DNA of 64,000 nucleotides from Roseiarcus sp963823165 (GTDB lineage Bacteria > Pseudomonadota > Alphaproteobacteria > Rhizobiales > Beijerinckiaceae), in NCBI GenBank assembly GCA_963823165.1, contig CAWGKV010000039.1:124001-188000 (forward strand), in the 5' to 3' direction. Position 1 is the first letter of the stretch. Every line of letters begins with the position of its first letter. Shown here piece by piece: positions 43,206 through 53,339 of the stretch. Made by a program: the position numbers and the translations under genes. The notes beneath the pieces are model-generated. The model was not told the origin of the DNA and made no database searches. It worked only from the letters and a program-made list of their open reading frames with translations.

Positions 43206-44224
43206 TTAGAGCGGTATCCGAACGGACTGAATTGGTTGGGGGATTCCCGAATCAGTTGGTTTCTGATTGATCGTTCATGCCGCGAGAGGGAGGCGGCGGG
43301 GATGGCTGTTTCCGACGATCTTCGCGAGCGCGTGGTTGAGGCGGTGGTGTTGGGCGGGTTGTCGCGCAATCGGGCGGCCGCGCGTTTCAGAGTGAGCGTA
43401 GCGAGCGCGGTTCGCTGGGTGAAGCGGTTCCGAACCACGGGCGAGATTTCGCCGGCGCCTTCTGGCGGCGACCGCCGCTCCGGCCGGGTCGAGGCGCATC
43501 ACGACTATCTCTTGGGCCTGGTCCGGCGCAGCCCGGATCTCACGCTGCTCGAGATCCAGGAGCGGCTGATCGCCAATTGCGGCGAACGCTTTGCGGTCTC
43601 GGTGCTGTGGCGTTTCTTCGACCGCCACGCGATCACCTTTAAAAAAAACGGCGCATGCCGAGGAGCAACAACGCGCGGACGTGCAAAAGCGACGCCGGGA
43701 ATGGTTCGCGGTGCAGCTCGATCTCGATCCGACGAAGCTCGTTTTCATTGACGAGACAGGAGCCTCCACAAATCTCGCGCGCAAAAGCGGACGTTGCCGG
43801 CGCGGTCGCCGCTTGCGCGCCGCCATCCCGCACAGTCACTACAAAACGGTGACTTTGGTCGCCGGCCTGCGCCTTCGCGGCCTGACGGCGGCAAGGACTT
43901 TCGACGGACCGATCAACGCCGCCCTGTTCGAGGATTGGGTGGAGACATGCCTCGTCCCCACGCTCTCGCCCGGGGAGACCGTGGTCATGGACAATCTCCC
44001 CGCCCACGAGGGGCCGAGGGTCGAACAACTCATAAAGGCGGCGGGCGCGGAGTTGCGATATCTCCCAGCCTACAGTCCCGACATGAACCCCATCGAAAAA
44101 GCCTTCTCCAAGCTCAAAGCCTTCCTGCGCAAAATCGCCGAACGGACCGTCGCGGGTCTGCTTCGCGCCCTCGAAACCTGCGCCGAAATCTTCAAACCCT
44201 CGGAATGTACAAATTACTTCAAAT
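43206..44224 (+). mobile_element. IS630-family element, transposase in two frames across an A8 tract
   Basis: OrfA from ATG 43302 carries the helix-turn-helix (AVSDDLRERVVEAVVLGGLS ... SAVRWVKRFRTTGEI) and reads through RRSGRVEAHHDYLLGLVRRS to ITFKKNG. A second frame carries KKTAHAEEQQRADVQKRRRE, then the DDE catalytic core: LVFIDETGAS (Asp), ETVVMDNLPAHEG (Asp) and YSPDMNPIEKAFSKLK (Glu). The switch lies at AAAAAAAA 43641-43648; seven As would give one frame. Polymerase or ribosome slippage, mutation or a sequencing error are all possible. Homology to a full IS630 ends near 44224 (PSECTNYFK), where another fragment abuts. The left end TTAGAGCGG is shared with the copy at 27036. Confidence 0.85.
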
Positions 44225-44335
44225 CACGGAAGCGCTGGTCTCGTGGACGAAGACGAGTTCGCTGGATCAAGATCGAGCTGGCAGGCGAACCCGTTCCGGC
44301 GCTGCTGCAGGAAGGTCGGGCGACGCTGCTCCCAT
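44225..44335 (-). mobile_element. Small IS630-type transposase fragment, opposite orientation
   Basis: Minus strand reads EQRRPTFLQQRR and GFACQLDLDP, then after a one-base shift ELVFVHETSASVI, homologous to QLDLDPTKLVFIDETGAST of the neighbouring IS630 but from a different lineage. Only ~35 codons remain. 44336-44703 holds no recognisable gene. Confidence 0.6.
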
Positions 44336-44703
44336 GAGCGTGCGCGGAACAATCTCTTGACAAGAGCCTCGAGCTTCGTTCTTGATACGTTCTCAAGGCC
44401 GCAAGGAGAACGTCCTTGTCGGCGCAGCTCAAACTCGTCCCGGCCTTGTGCGAAGACGGCCCCCTCGCACCGTGAGGCTTACGTATCGAAAGAAGGTCGA
44501 TACAGAGACGTTGATTAGCAGCCCTGGAGCGCGCCGCGCGGCGTCACGGAGAAATTTCAGTGAAATTTCAGCCGTTCAGCGGACAAATTTTAGTAAACTG
44601 GGCAAATTCCCGGAATCCCACGCCCACTTGACGCGCCGGCGGCGGCGGATTATCTCCATGTTCGTTCTTTGTTCCGATGTCCCACTAATCTGGCGCCACG
44701 TCT

Positions 44704-45852
44704 ATGACCCCGAACCCTGCTCAATTGCCCGCCCTTAGTCCCAGCCACACTCCCGCTGCGATCGCTGCCCGCCTCACGCCGCACGAGCGCAGGCGTGGGC
44801 GGGGCGCCGCGACCAACGCTTCGGGCCGCTTCGAAATTTTTGCGCGCGAGGATTTCGACGACGGCTGGACGCACGAGGAGGCGCCCGAGCCGCTCGTGAC
44901 CGAGGTCACGTGGGAGAAGCCCAAAGCCATTATCACCCGCAACCAATCGCCCGACATCACCTTCGACCGCTCGATAAACCCCTATCGTGGCTGCGAGCAC
45001 GGCTGCTTCTATTGCTTCGCCCGGCCGACCCACGCCTATATGGGGCTGTCGCCCGGGCTCGACTTCGAGAGCAAGCTGTTTGCGAAGCAGGGCGCGGCGG
45101 AACTGCTCGAACGGGAACTCGCGGCGGCAAAATATGCGCCGGGGGTGATTGCCTTCGGCACAAACACCGATCCCTATCAGCCGATCGAGCGAAAATTCCG
45201 CATCACCCGATCGCTCCTCGAGGTCTTGCAGCGAACGCGCCACCCCTTCAGCATCGTCACCAAGTCGAATTTCGTCCTGCGCGATCTCGACATTTTGAGC
45301 GACATGGCGCGCGACGGGTGCGTCAAGGTTTTCCTGTCGGTCACGACGCTGGACCGCGAACTCGCGCGCAAGATGGAGCCGCGCGCGCCGACACCCGAGA
45401 AGCGGATCGAGGCGATCGAGAAGTTAAACGCCGCCGGCGTGCCGGCCGGCGTCATGGTCGCCCCGGTAATCCCGGCGATCAACGACGCCGAGATCGAGAC
45501 GATTCTGACCCGCGCCTCCGCCGCGGGCGCGCGCGAGGGTGGTTATGTCGTCCTGCGCCTGCCGCTCGAGCTGCGCGATTTGTTCCGCGAATGGCTGCAG
45601 GCGAACTTTCCGGATCGGCTGAACCGGGCGGTGTCGCTCATGCAGTCGATGCGCAACGGCAAGGACTATGAGGCCCAGTGGGGCCGCCGCATGGCGGGCT
45701 CGGGCCCCTACGCCTGGATGATCGGCCGCCGGTTCGAGACGAAGGCGCAGCGTCTCGGGTACCGTCAGACGCCGGCGACGCTCCGGACGGACCTGTTCTG
45801 TCGGCCTCAGCAGGAGGCGAGCGAGGCCGGCGCCCAGCTCAGCCTTTGGTGA
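44704..45852 (+). CDS. PA0069-family radical SAM protein
   Basis: 382 residues. The radical-SAM cluster motif is CEHGCFYC (C-x3-C-x2-C) in DRSINPYRGCEHGCFYCFAR, followed by HAYMGLSPGLDFESKLFAK and FGTNTDPYQPIERKF, diagnostic of the PA0069/Rv2578c family related to spore-photoproduct lyase. C-terminal FCRPQQEASEAGAQLSLW is typical. Substrate unknown; a DNA-repair-like role has been suggested for relatives. It converges with nth. Confidence 0.88.
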   Translation: MTPNPAQLPALSPSHTPAAIAARLTPHERRRGRGAATNASGRFEIFAREDFDDGWTHEEAPEPLVTEVTWEKPKAIITRNQSPDITFDRSINPYRGCEHGCFYCFARPTHAYMGLSPGLDFESKLFAKQGAAELLERELAAAKYAPGVIAFGTNTDPYQPIERKFRITRSLLEVLQRTRHPFSIVTKSNFVLRDLDILSDMARDGCVKVFLSVTTLDRELARKMEPRAPTPEKRIEAIEKLNAAGVPAGVMVAPVIPAINDAEIETILTRASAAGAREGGYVVLRLPLELRDLFREWLQANFPDRLNRAVSLMQSMRNGKDYEAQWGRRMAGSGPYAWMIGRRFETKAQRLGYRQTPATLRTDLFCRPQQEASEAGAQLSLW

Positions 45853-45969
45853 CCCGCCGTTTCCAAGGTCAGCACTTTTCGCCGACGCACGAGTCACTCT
45901 GCATCGATTGGTGGGTCTTGATCTGGAGTTCCCCCTTCGATCGGGGTGGCGGCACGATCGGCAATTGCG

Positions 45970-46632
45970 TCACCAAGCCGGCGTTTTCGGCTCGTACAAG
46001 CAGATGTCGTTGAGCATGCATGCCGCGCACATCGGCGTTCGCGCCTTGCAGATGTAACGGCCGTGAAGAATGAGCCAGTGATGCGCGTGAGGCAGGAAGC
46101 GATCGGGTATGACCCGCATGAGTTCATCCTCGACCTCGCGCGGCGTCTTTCCCGGGGCGATGCCCAGCCGGTTGGCAACGCGAAACACATGCGTATCCAC
46201 CGCGACGGTCGGCTCACCGAACGCCGTGTTCAAGACGACATTCGCCGTCTTCCGGCCGACGCCCGGGAGCGACTCGAGCGCGTCGCGGTCCTTCGGCGTC
46301 TGCCCGCCGTATTTTTCCACGATCATCCGCGACAGCGCAATGATATGCCGCGCCTTGGCGCGGTAGAGGCCGATCGTTTTGATCCGGTCGGCGAGCTCCT
46401 TTTCGCCGAGCGCGACCATCTTTTCCGGCGTGTCGCCGACCAGAAACAGCGCTTTCGTCGCCTTGTTGACTCCTGCGTCGGTCGCCTGCGCCGACAGCAC
46501 CACCGCCACCAGAAGCGTGAACGGATTGACGTATTCGAGCTCTCCCCGCGGTTCGGGCTTGGCCGCCGCCAGTCGTTCGAAGACGACTTCCGCCAGCGCC
46601 GCCCTCATTTTTCGCGATAAATTTCTTTTCAT
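45970..46632 (-). CDS. nth: Endonuclease III (DNA glycosylase/AP lyase)
   Basis: 220 residues from ATG 46632. Helix-hairpin-helix LESLPGVGRKTANVVLNTAF, catalytic Lys in that motif (GRKTAN) and Asp in VAVDTHVFRVANR; the [4Fe-4S] cysteines are C-x6-C-x2-C-x5-C (CKARTPMCAACMLNDIC). Removes oxidised pyrimidines and nicks the abasic site. An upstream in-frame start at 46668 and an internal ATG at 46608 are alternatives. Divergent from the binding protein at 46775. Confidence 0.93.
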   Translation of the reverse strand: MKRNLSRKMRAALAEVVFERLAAAKPEPRGELEYVNPFTLLVAVVLSAQATDAGVNKATKALFLVGDTPEKMVALGEKELADRIKTIGLYRAKARHIIALSRMIVEKYGGQTPKDRDALESLPGVGRKTANVVLNTAFGEPTVAVDTHVFRVANRLGIAPGKTPREVEDELMRVIPDRFLPHAHHWLILHGRYICKARTPMCAACMLNDICLYEPKTPAW

Positions 46633-46774
46633 GACGTCTTTATAGAACGCTGATCTTCCGCTGGCCAAGCGAGCGCGCCATGACGCTTGATTTGCGTCGG
46701 CGCGGGAAGCAAACTACCGCTCGTGGGAGCCTATTGCGGTTCTGCCGAGCAGGGAGGAAAGAGCCATGATTTGA

Positions 46775-47974
46775 TTGAAACACGTGCTGACAATTGCAGC
46801 CGCGCTTTGCGGGCTCCTCGCTTCTGGGCCAGGCGAGGCCGCCCCCAACAAGGTGGTTATTGGCGACATCGACGACATGTCGGGGCCCTATGCCGACGTT
46901 TTGGGGGCAGGCGGCGTCGAGGCGATCAAGATGGCCGTCGCCGATTTCGGCGGATCAGTGCTCGGCCAACCGATCGAGGTTCTCACAGCCGACCACCAAA
47001 ACAAGCCCGATATCGCCCAGCAGAAGTTCCGTGAATGGGCCGACAGGGACGGGCTAACCATGCTGCTTGGCGGCTCAAACTCCGGCGTCAGCATCGCGCT
47101 GTCGGCGGCCGACAAGGAAAAGAAGATTCCGTTCTTTGCGATCGGCGCGGCCGCGGCGTCGCTGACCGGCAAGGACTGCACGCCCTACACGATCCACTAC
47201 GGATACGATACGACTGCGCTCGCCAACGGCACCGCCAAGACGATCCTCGAACAAGGCGGAAAGACCTGGTTTTTCCTCACCGCGGATTACGCGTTCGGCA
47301 CGCAGCTTGAAAACGGCGCCGCCAAAGTCGTGAAAGAGGGCGGGGGCAAGGTGGTCGGCGACGTGCGCGTGCCGCTGGGCACCTCGGATTTCTCCTCCTA
47401 TCTGTTGCAGGCGCAGGGGTCCGGCGCGCAGGTGCTCGGCCTCGCCAACGCCGGCGCCGACACCTCCAACTCCATGAAGGCGGCGGCAGAATTCGGCCTC
47501 ACCAAGACGATGCGGCCGGCGGCGCTGCTCGTCTTCCTGACCGATGTCCACGCGATGGGCCTCGAAATCGCCCAAGGACTCGTCCTGACCACCGCCTGGT
47601 ACTGGGACCTCGATGACCGGACGCGCGCTTTCGCCAAGAAATTTTACGACAAGGTGAAAAAGGAGCCGACATTCCCGCAGGCCGCGTTCTATTCCGCAAC
47701 CCTCACCTACCTCGACGCCGTCAAAGACGCAGGCACGACCGACACCGAGAAGGTGATGGATGAGCTTCACAAGATGAAGGTCAACGACGCCTTCGTTCAG
47801 AACGCAACCATCCGGCCCGACGGCCTGCTGGAGCACGACATGTACATCATGGAGGTGAAAAAGCCGTCAGAATCGAAGGGTCCGTGGGATTATTACAAAC
47901 TTCTGAAGACGATGACCGGCGCAGAAGCGTTCGGCAAGCTCGCCGACTCGACCTGCCCCCTGGTCAAGAAGTAG
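46775..47974 (+). CDS. Branched-chain-amino-acid-type ABC substrate-binding protein (stop at codon 3 of the natural start)
   Basis: 399 residues: signal peptide (VLTIAAALCGLLASGPGEAA), then a Peripla_BP_6 type I fold: VVIGDIDDMSGPYADVLGAG, QPIEVLTADHQNKPDIAQQK, LGGSNSGVSIALSAADKEKK, FFLTADYAFGTQLENGAAKV. The best start, ATG 46766 with AGGGAGGAAAG just upstream, is followed by ATT and an in-frame TGA before this frame resumes at TTG 46775. So translation would need to reinitiate at TTG, or the TGA is a recent mutation or an error. No permease or ATPase gene is adjacent, so it is an orphan binding protein; relatives occur near methanol/urea/amide gene sets. Confidence 0.85.
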   Translation: MKHVLTIAAALCGLLASGPGEAAPNKVVIGDIDDMSGPYADVLGAGGVEAIKMAVADFGGSVLGQPIEVLTADHQNKPDIAQQKFREWADRDGLTMLLGGSNSGVSIALSAADKEKKIPFFAIGAAAASLTGKDCTPYTIHYGYDTTALANGTAKTILEQGGKTWFFLTADYAFGTQLENGAAKVVKEGGGKVVGDVRVPLGTSDFSSYLLQAQGSGAQVLGLANAGADTSNSMKAAAEFGLTKTMRPAALLVFLTDVHAMGLEIAQGLVLTTAWYWDLDDRTRAFAKKFYDKVKKEPTFPQAAFYSATLTYLDAVKDAGTTDTEKVMDELHKMKVNDAFVQNATIRPDGLLEHDMYIMEVKKPSESKGPWDYYKLLKTMTGAEAFGKLADSTCPLVKK

Positions 47975-48554
47975 CCTCCGCGCGTGAGGCCATGGCGCCC
48001 GGTTCGCCGTCCGGGCCTCGGTGGCCTTGCTCGGCTGCGCCTGAATTTCAGGGAGCCCTTGCCTCGATTCTTATTGTTCCTTGAACAGGATTGCGCGACG
48101 GGCAAGGATGGGTCGGGGCGAACAAGTCTTTCGGCAGCGAGCGGTCGAGTTCGACCGGCGCCGTCACAAAGACGATCTTGCCGATGATCCGGCTCGACTG
48201 CCGCCCAAACGGCAGGAAGGCGGCCTACGTACGAAAGGCGAGATTACGCGGCGCACCGCTCGACAGCCCGAAAACGACGCCGCCAGCCGAACTTCGCCCA
48301 CTCGATGGGAGGTTTTTTCGGCCCGCAAAACATCGATCCTGCGAAGGTGAGGTCTTCCAAATGGCTGTAGTGCCGACCAAGGCTATTTTCTTGGGTCGGA
48401 ATACGGGGATAGGCATCGGCCGTCATGTTTCCCGCAGCCGCGCGGAGGGCGCGTGGCTACGCGCAGGTCCACCCTATGCACTCCGGGGATGAACCGCTCC
48501 CGATGATCAAGAGGGGTCCTTTTTCCATGCCGATGGGTCCCTTTTCGACGCCGG
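47975..48554. other. Gene-free region
   Basis: 580 bp after the binding-protein gene. Open frames are short on both strands with no recognisable domain; probably decayed DNA linked to the IS630 remnant that follows. Confidence 0.4.
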
Positions 48555-48972
48555 TTGACACAAGTGCGCAAACAGCAGGCGGAAGCGGGCGACATCGTTC
48601 TTCTCTACGGCGATGAGAGCGAGGCCTTGACACGTCCCTACCTCGCCCGCGCCCGGCGGGCAAAGTCGGGAGCCGATCTGCGCGTCTCGGCGCCGGGACA
48701 GGCGAAGAAGGTCGCGATGCTGGGGCCGCTCGATCATGTCACCCCGAACTCATCGCCCAGACCAGTCCGGACCAAGCGCAGCAGCGGCTTCATCGTCCAT
48801 CTCGAGTAACTCGTTCGACTCTGCGGTCCCAAACCGAGGTAGCCGACCAAGCCGATCCGTGCTCGTCGAGGACAATGGTCCGATCCACACGAGTAAGCTC
48901 TCGCTAGCGGCGCTTGCCGCTCGCGCCCACTGGCTCACTGTCGAGTGGCTGCCCAAGTATGCCCCGGAGTTG
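48555..48972 (+). pseudogene. Degenerate IS630-family transposase fragment
   Basis: Reads AGDIVLLYGDESEALTRPYL (first catalytic Asp), ADLRVSAPGQAKKVAMLGPL, SSGFIVHLE, then stop codons in LVRLCGPKPR and a frameshift to VLVEDNGPIHTSKLSLAALA (second Asp) and HWLTVEWLPKYAPEL, where it is cut off before the catalytic Glu. Different IS630 subgroup from the 43.2-kb copy. Inactive. Confidence 0.75.
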
Positions 48973-49061
48973 GTTGGACGACACGGCCAGCAGGTCGTTG
49001 CCGGCGAAGAATCCGTTCCTTCCGACGCCTGGCGCCGGCCCAATCGCCTTGCCAGCGCCCC

Positions 49062-52000
49062 TCAACCAGTCCGCATCGCGTTGGCAAGAGTGGAGGGCTT
49101 GGCGCGACTCGGGGCCGACAGCGCCTGGCCGATCTTGTCCATGTAGATGAATACGATCGGCGTGGTGAAGAGCGTGAGCACTTGCGACACCAGCAATCCG
49201 CCGACGATCGCATAGCCCAGCGGTTGCCGGATTTCGGACCCTGTCCCCGTTCCAAGCATGAGAGGAACGCCGCCGAACAGCGCGCACATGGTGGTCATCA
49301 GAATGGGCCGGAAGCGTAGGAGGCAGGCGTGATGGATCGCGTCTTCGGAGGAAAGCCCCTCATGGCGCTGCCCTTCGAGCGCCACGTCGATAAGCATGAT
49401 GCCGTTCTTCTTCACGATGCCGATCAAAAGGATGATGCCGATAATCCCAATCACATCGAGCGGCCGGCCGACCAGCATCAGCGTGAGAAGCGCGCCGAGA
49501 CCGGCCGAAGGCAGCGTCGACAGAATCGTCAACGGATGGATCGTGCTCTCATAGAGCATGCCAAGGATGATATAGACCGCGAACAACGCCGCGAGGATCA
49601 GAGGGGGCGTGGTGCTGAGCGAGCTTTGGAAGGCTTGTGCGTTGCCCTGGAAGCTCGTGGTGATCGACGGCGGCAGGTGAAGAGCCGCGGTCGCCCTCTG
49701 CACCGCTGAAACCGCCGCGCCGATCGTCGCGCCAGGCGCGAGATTGAAGCTCAGGGTGACCGACGGAAACTGGCCCTGATGGTTGACGACGATCGGGGTC
49801 ACGGTCGGAATGAGGTGGGCGATCTGGCTCAAGGGCACCATTGTGCTGTTCTGGGAGAGGACGTAGATGCGTTGCAGCGCATTCGGTCCGAGCTGATATT
49901 GCGGATTGACTTCGAGAAGCACGTAATATTCGTTGAGTGCGGTGTAGATCCGGGCGATATGACGTTGGCCGAACGCGTCGTAGAGCGTGTTGTCGATCGT
50001 CGCAGGCGTGATGCCGAACAGTGCGGCGGCCGAGCGGTCGATCTCGACCTTCAGGGTCCGGCCGGGCGCCTCCTGATCGCTGGCGACGGCCGTCAGCTCC
50101 GGCAAATCCTGCAGCTTCGCCATGAGTTTTTGCGCGTAGAAATTGAGTTCGTCCTGGTCAATGTCGACCAGGGTGTATTGATACTGCGTCTTTGACAGGC
50201 GGCTGCCGATGGTGATGTCCTGTGCCGCTTGCATATAGAGATTCATCCCCTGCACCTGTTGCACCGCTTTTGTCAGGCGAGCGATCACCTGGTCGGCCGT
50301 CACGTTCCGCTGGCCTTCGGGCTTCAGGGTGATGAAGACGCGGCCGTCGTTCTCGGTGACGGTGGGGCCGCCCGGCCCGATATAGCCGACTGCAGAGGCG
50401 ACGGCGGGGTCGTGGGCAGCAATCTCGAGGATCGCCTGCTGCCGCTCCTTCATCCCGTCGGGCGAGACATCCGGGGCCGCTTCGCTGACGCCGATAATGA
50501 GGCCCGTGTCCTGCTGCGGGAAGAAGCCCTTGGGGATGACGACGAACAGATACCCGGTCGCGACAACGGTCGCGATCATCACGCCAAGCGTGATCCGGCG
50601 ATGTCGAAGAGCGACAATCAGACCGCGATCATAGACGTGCACGAGCCAGGTGAAGAACGCTTCGAGCGCGCGGGAGATGCGGCCCTCCTTCGCATGCTCC
50701 GCGGCGGGCAGCAATTTCGCGCAGAGCATGGGGGTCAGCGTCAGCGAGACGATCACCGAGACCACAATCGAGACGGCGACGGTGACGGCGAACTCCCGGA
50801 ACAGGAGTCCGACCACGCCGCCCATCAGGAAGAGCGGGATGAAGACTGCGATCAGTGAAATCGAAATCGACAGGATGGTGAAGCCGATTTCGCCCGCGCC
50901 GTCGAGCGCCGCCTGTAACGGCGACGCGCCGCCCTCGATATGCCTGACAATGTTCTCGACCATGACAATGGCGTCGTCGACGACGAAGCCGACCGCGATC
51001 GTCAGCGCCATCAAGGACAGATTGTCGAGGCTGTAACCCAGGACGTACATCACCCCGAAGGTTCCGATCAGCGAAATCGGCACCGAAATCGCGGGAATGA
51101 CGGTCGCCCAAAGTTTTCGCAGAAAGAGCGCAATGACGCCGATGACGAGCGCGATCGTCAGAAGCAGCGTGAACCGCACATCGGCGACACTGGCCGTGAT
51201 GGTTTGGGTTCGGTCGGAAACAATCGCGACGTCGATGCCCGGCGGGATCGAGGCCCGCAGCTGCGGCAGCGCCTTTTTGATCGCCGCAACCGTCGAAATG
51301 ACATTGGCGCCCGGCGTTCGAAAAACGGCCAGCAAGATAGCCGGCTTGCCGTCGAGCCAGCCGCCGAGCGTCGTATCCTGTGGCGCCTTTATCGCCCGCC
51401 CGATGTCGCGGATGCGGATCGGGGCCCCGCTGCGGTAGGCCACGATTGCGTCGTCAAAGCCCTGGGCCGTCATCAGCTGGTCATTCGTCTGAAGCGCGAC
51501 GGCTTGTTGACCGCCGTAGAGCAGCCCGGTCGGCTGAACGACGGTCAGGTTCGCCAGCGCGAGCCGGACGGTTTCGAAATCAAGGTCCATGTTTGCGAGC
51601 TGGGCCGGGTTGAGCTGGATACGGATCGACGGATTTTGCGAGCCGCCGACGGTTACCAGACCGACCCCCGAGACCTGCGAAAGCTTCTGCGCCAGGATCG
51701 AGTAGGCATAGTCGCTGACCGTCATGATCGGCAGCACGTCCGACGTGAGCGATATCAGCAGGACTCGGCGTGTCGGCCGGATTGGTCTTGCGATAGATCG
51801 GCGGGCTCAGGAGCGAAATCGGCAATTGCCCCTGCGTCGCATTGATCGCCGCCTGAACGTCTTCGGCCGCCGAATCGACGGTGCGGCTGCGGTCGAATTG
51901 CAGCGTGATCGAGGTGAATCCCGTGCCGCTGCCCGAAGTCATTTGTGCTAAGCCGGGAATCTCGCCAAATTGTCGTTCAAGTTGAGTGGCGACCGAGGAC

Positions 52001-52179
52001 GCCATCGTCTGGGGGTCCGCCCCGGGCATCTGGGCCGTCACCTGGATCGTCGGCGTGTCGATATTGGGCAAGGCGGCGACAGGGAGCAGCACGTAGCTGA
52101 CGATCCCTAACGCGACGACCGCGACCATCAAGAGCGCGGTCGCGATCGGCCTGGTGATGAATCCGCTGGAGAGGTTCAA
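49062..52179 (-). pseudogene. RND multidrug efflux permease (MdtB/MdtC-like), single-base frameshift
   Basis: Frame 1 from ATG 52179: LSSGFITRPIATALLMVAVV (TM1), LPNIDTPTIQVTAQMPGADP and QLPISLLSPPIYRKTNPADT. Near 51760-51766 an extra base shifts the frame. Frame 2 continues LLISLTSDVLPIMTVSDYAY and carries the rest: TM4 relay region GFVVDDAIVMVENIVRHIEG (DD of the proton path), SISISLIAVFIPLFLMGGVV, GFFPQQDTGLIIGVSEAAPD, and the C-terminal FALFGGVPLMLGTGTGSEIR-like block. Combined length ~1,039 residues, normal for the family. Proton-driven inner-membrane drug exporter; 4-bp overlap with the adaptor. Functional only if the shift is a sequencing indel. Confidence 0.88.
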
Positions 52180-53339
52180 GGCAGCATCCCAGAGCTGGCC
52201 GTCGACGGATTCACCGCGTTGGATGGCGCCGTCGCTGCGACGAGGGTCCCGGGCGTCAGCCGGTACTGACCCTGCACAACGACGGTCTCGCCGGGCTGCA
52301 ACCCTTTTGCGATCAGCGCGACGGCATGCAGCCGCTGTGCGACCTCGACCGGCTCGACCTTCACCCGATTGTCGGCGCCGACCACATAGACGAATTGCCC
52401 GTTGTTGTTCTGCTGCAGGGCGTTGGTCGGGATCGTCAGCGCGTTCTTGACGACCGAGGTCGTGAGGTCGACATTGACGAATGTCCCGGGCCAGAGCTGA
52501 CGCTCATGGTTTGGAAATATCGCCTTGAGCTGCACGGTCCCGGTCGTCGTGGTCGCCTGGTTGTTGATCGCCAGCAGCGTGCCGACATCGAGCTGTTTCT
52601 TGCCGCTTTGATCATAGACCGTCGCTTGAACCGTGCCGCGCGCCATGGCCTCCTGGACCGGGGCGATATCGACGTTCGGCAGCGTGAACACGACGCTGAT
52701 CGGCTGCACCTGCGTCAGAACCACGATGCCGGTAGTGTTCGTGGGTTGGATCAGGTTGCCGATCTGGACCTGCAAAAGGCCGGTCACGCCATCGAATGGC
52801 GCCCGCAAGGTCGTGTAGTCCAAATTCGTCTGGTCGGTGTTGATCAATCCCTGGTCGGTCTTCATGGCCGCCGCGTCCTGCGCAACCAAAAACTGCTGGT
52901 CGGCGACTTGCATCAGCGCGATCGAATTCTCGGTCCCGAGCTTTTGATAGCGCGCGAGATCCGATTCCGCCTGGGCGTGCAAGGCGGTGTCCTTGGCCAA
53001 TTGCCCTTGCGCCTGCTCCAGAGCCGCCTGGTAGAGACGCGGGTCGATCTTGGCAAGGACGTCGCCTTTCTTGACCGTCTGGCCTTCGGTAAAATTGACC
53101 TGCTCGAGCACGCCCGTCACCTGGCTCTGGATCGAGGCCGTATTCAGCGCCATAACGGTTCCAAGGCCAGAAAGCACGATGGGCTCGTCGTGCTGCTGCA
53201 CCTGCGCGGTGACAACCGGGACCGGGGACGCCGGCGCGGCGGCGGAGCGGGGTTGGTCAGCGGACCGAAAATGGACGACGGCAAACGCTGCGGCGGCCAA
53301 GGCGACAAAGCCTAGCAAGGGTCTGTAGGGCACATGCAT
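52176..53339 (-). CDS. RND efflux periplasmic adaptor (MdtA-like)
   Basis: 387 residues from ATG 53339. Membrane anchor LLGFVALAAAAFAVVHF, lipoyl half VLSGLGTVMALNTASIQSQV and VNFTEGQTVKKGDVLAKIDP, a coiled-coil hairpin (YQAALEQAQGQLAKDTALHA ... QADQ-type return), the second lipoyl half DYTTLRAPFDGVTGLLQVQI, and the beta-barrel (WPGTFVNVDLTTSVVKNALT). Bridges the RND pump to an outer-membrane channel, which is not in the window. Upstream gene of the pair; ATGA overlap with the permease. An in-frame TTG at 53414 is an alternative. Confidence 0.9.
   Translation of the reverse strand: MHVPYRPLLGFVALAAAAFAVVHFRSADQPRSAAAPASPVPVVTAQVQQHDEPIVLSGLGTVMALNTASIQSQVTGVLEQVNFTEGQTVKKGDVLAKIDPRLYQAALEQAQGQLAKDTALHAQAESDLARYQKLGTENSIALMQVADQQFLVAQDAAAMKTDQGLINTDQTNLDYTTLRAPFDGVTGLLQVQIGNLIQPTNTTGIVVLTQVQPISVVFTLPNVDIAPVQEAMARGTVQATVYDQSGKKQLDVGTLLAINNQATTTTGTVQLKAIFPNHERQLWPGTFVNVDLTTSVVKNALTIPTNALQQNNNGQFVYVVGADNRVKVEPVEVAQRLHAVALIAKGLQPGETVVVQGQYRLTPGTLVAATAPSNAVNPSTASSGMLP

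Noticed and set aside
48001..48500. Short frames on both strands
   Set aside because: Mutually overlapping, no domain or ribosome site; probably decayed DNA.
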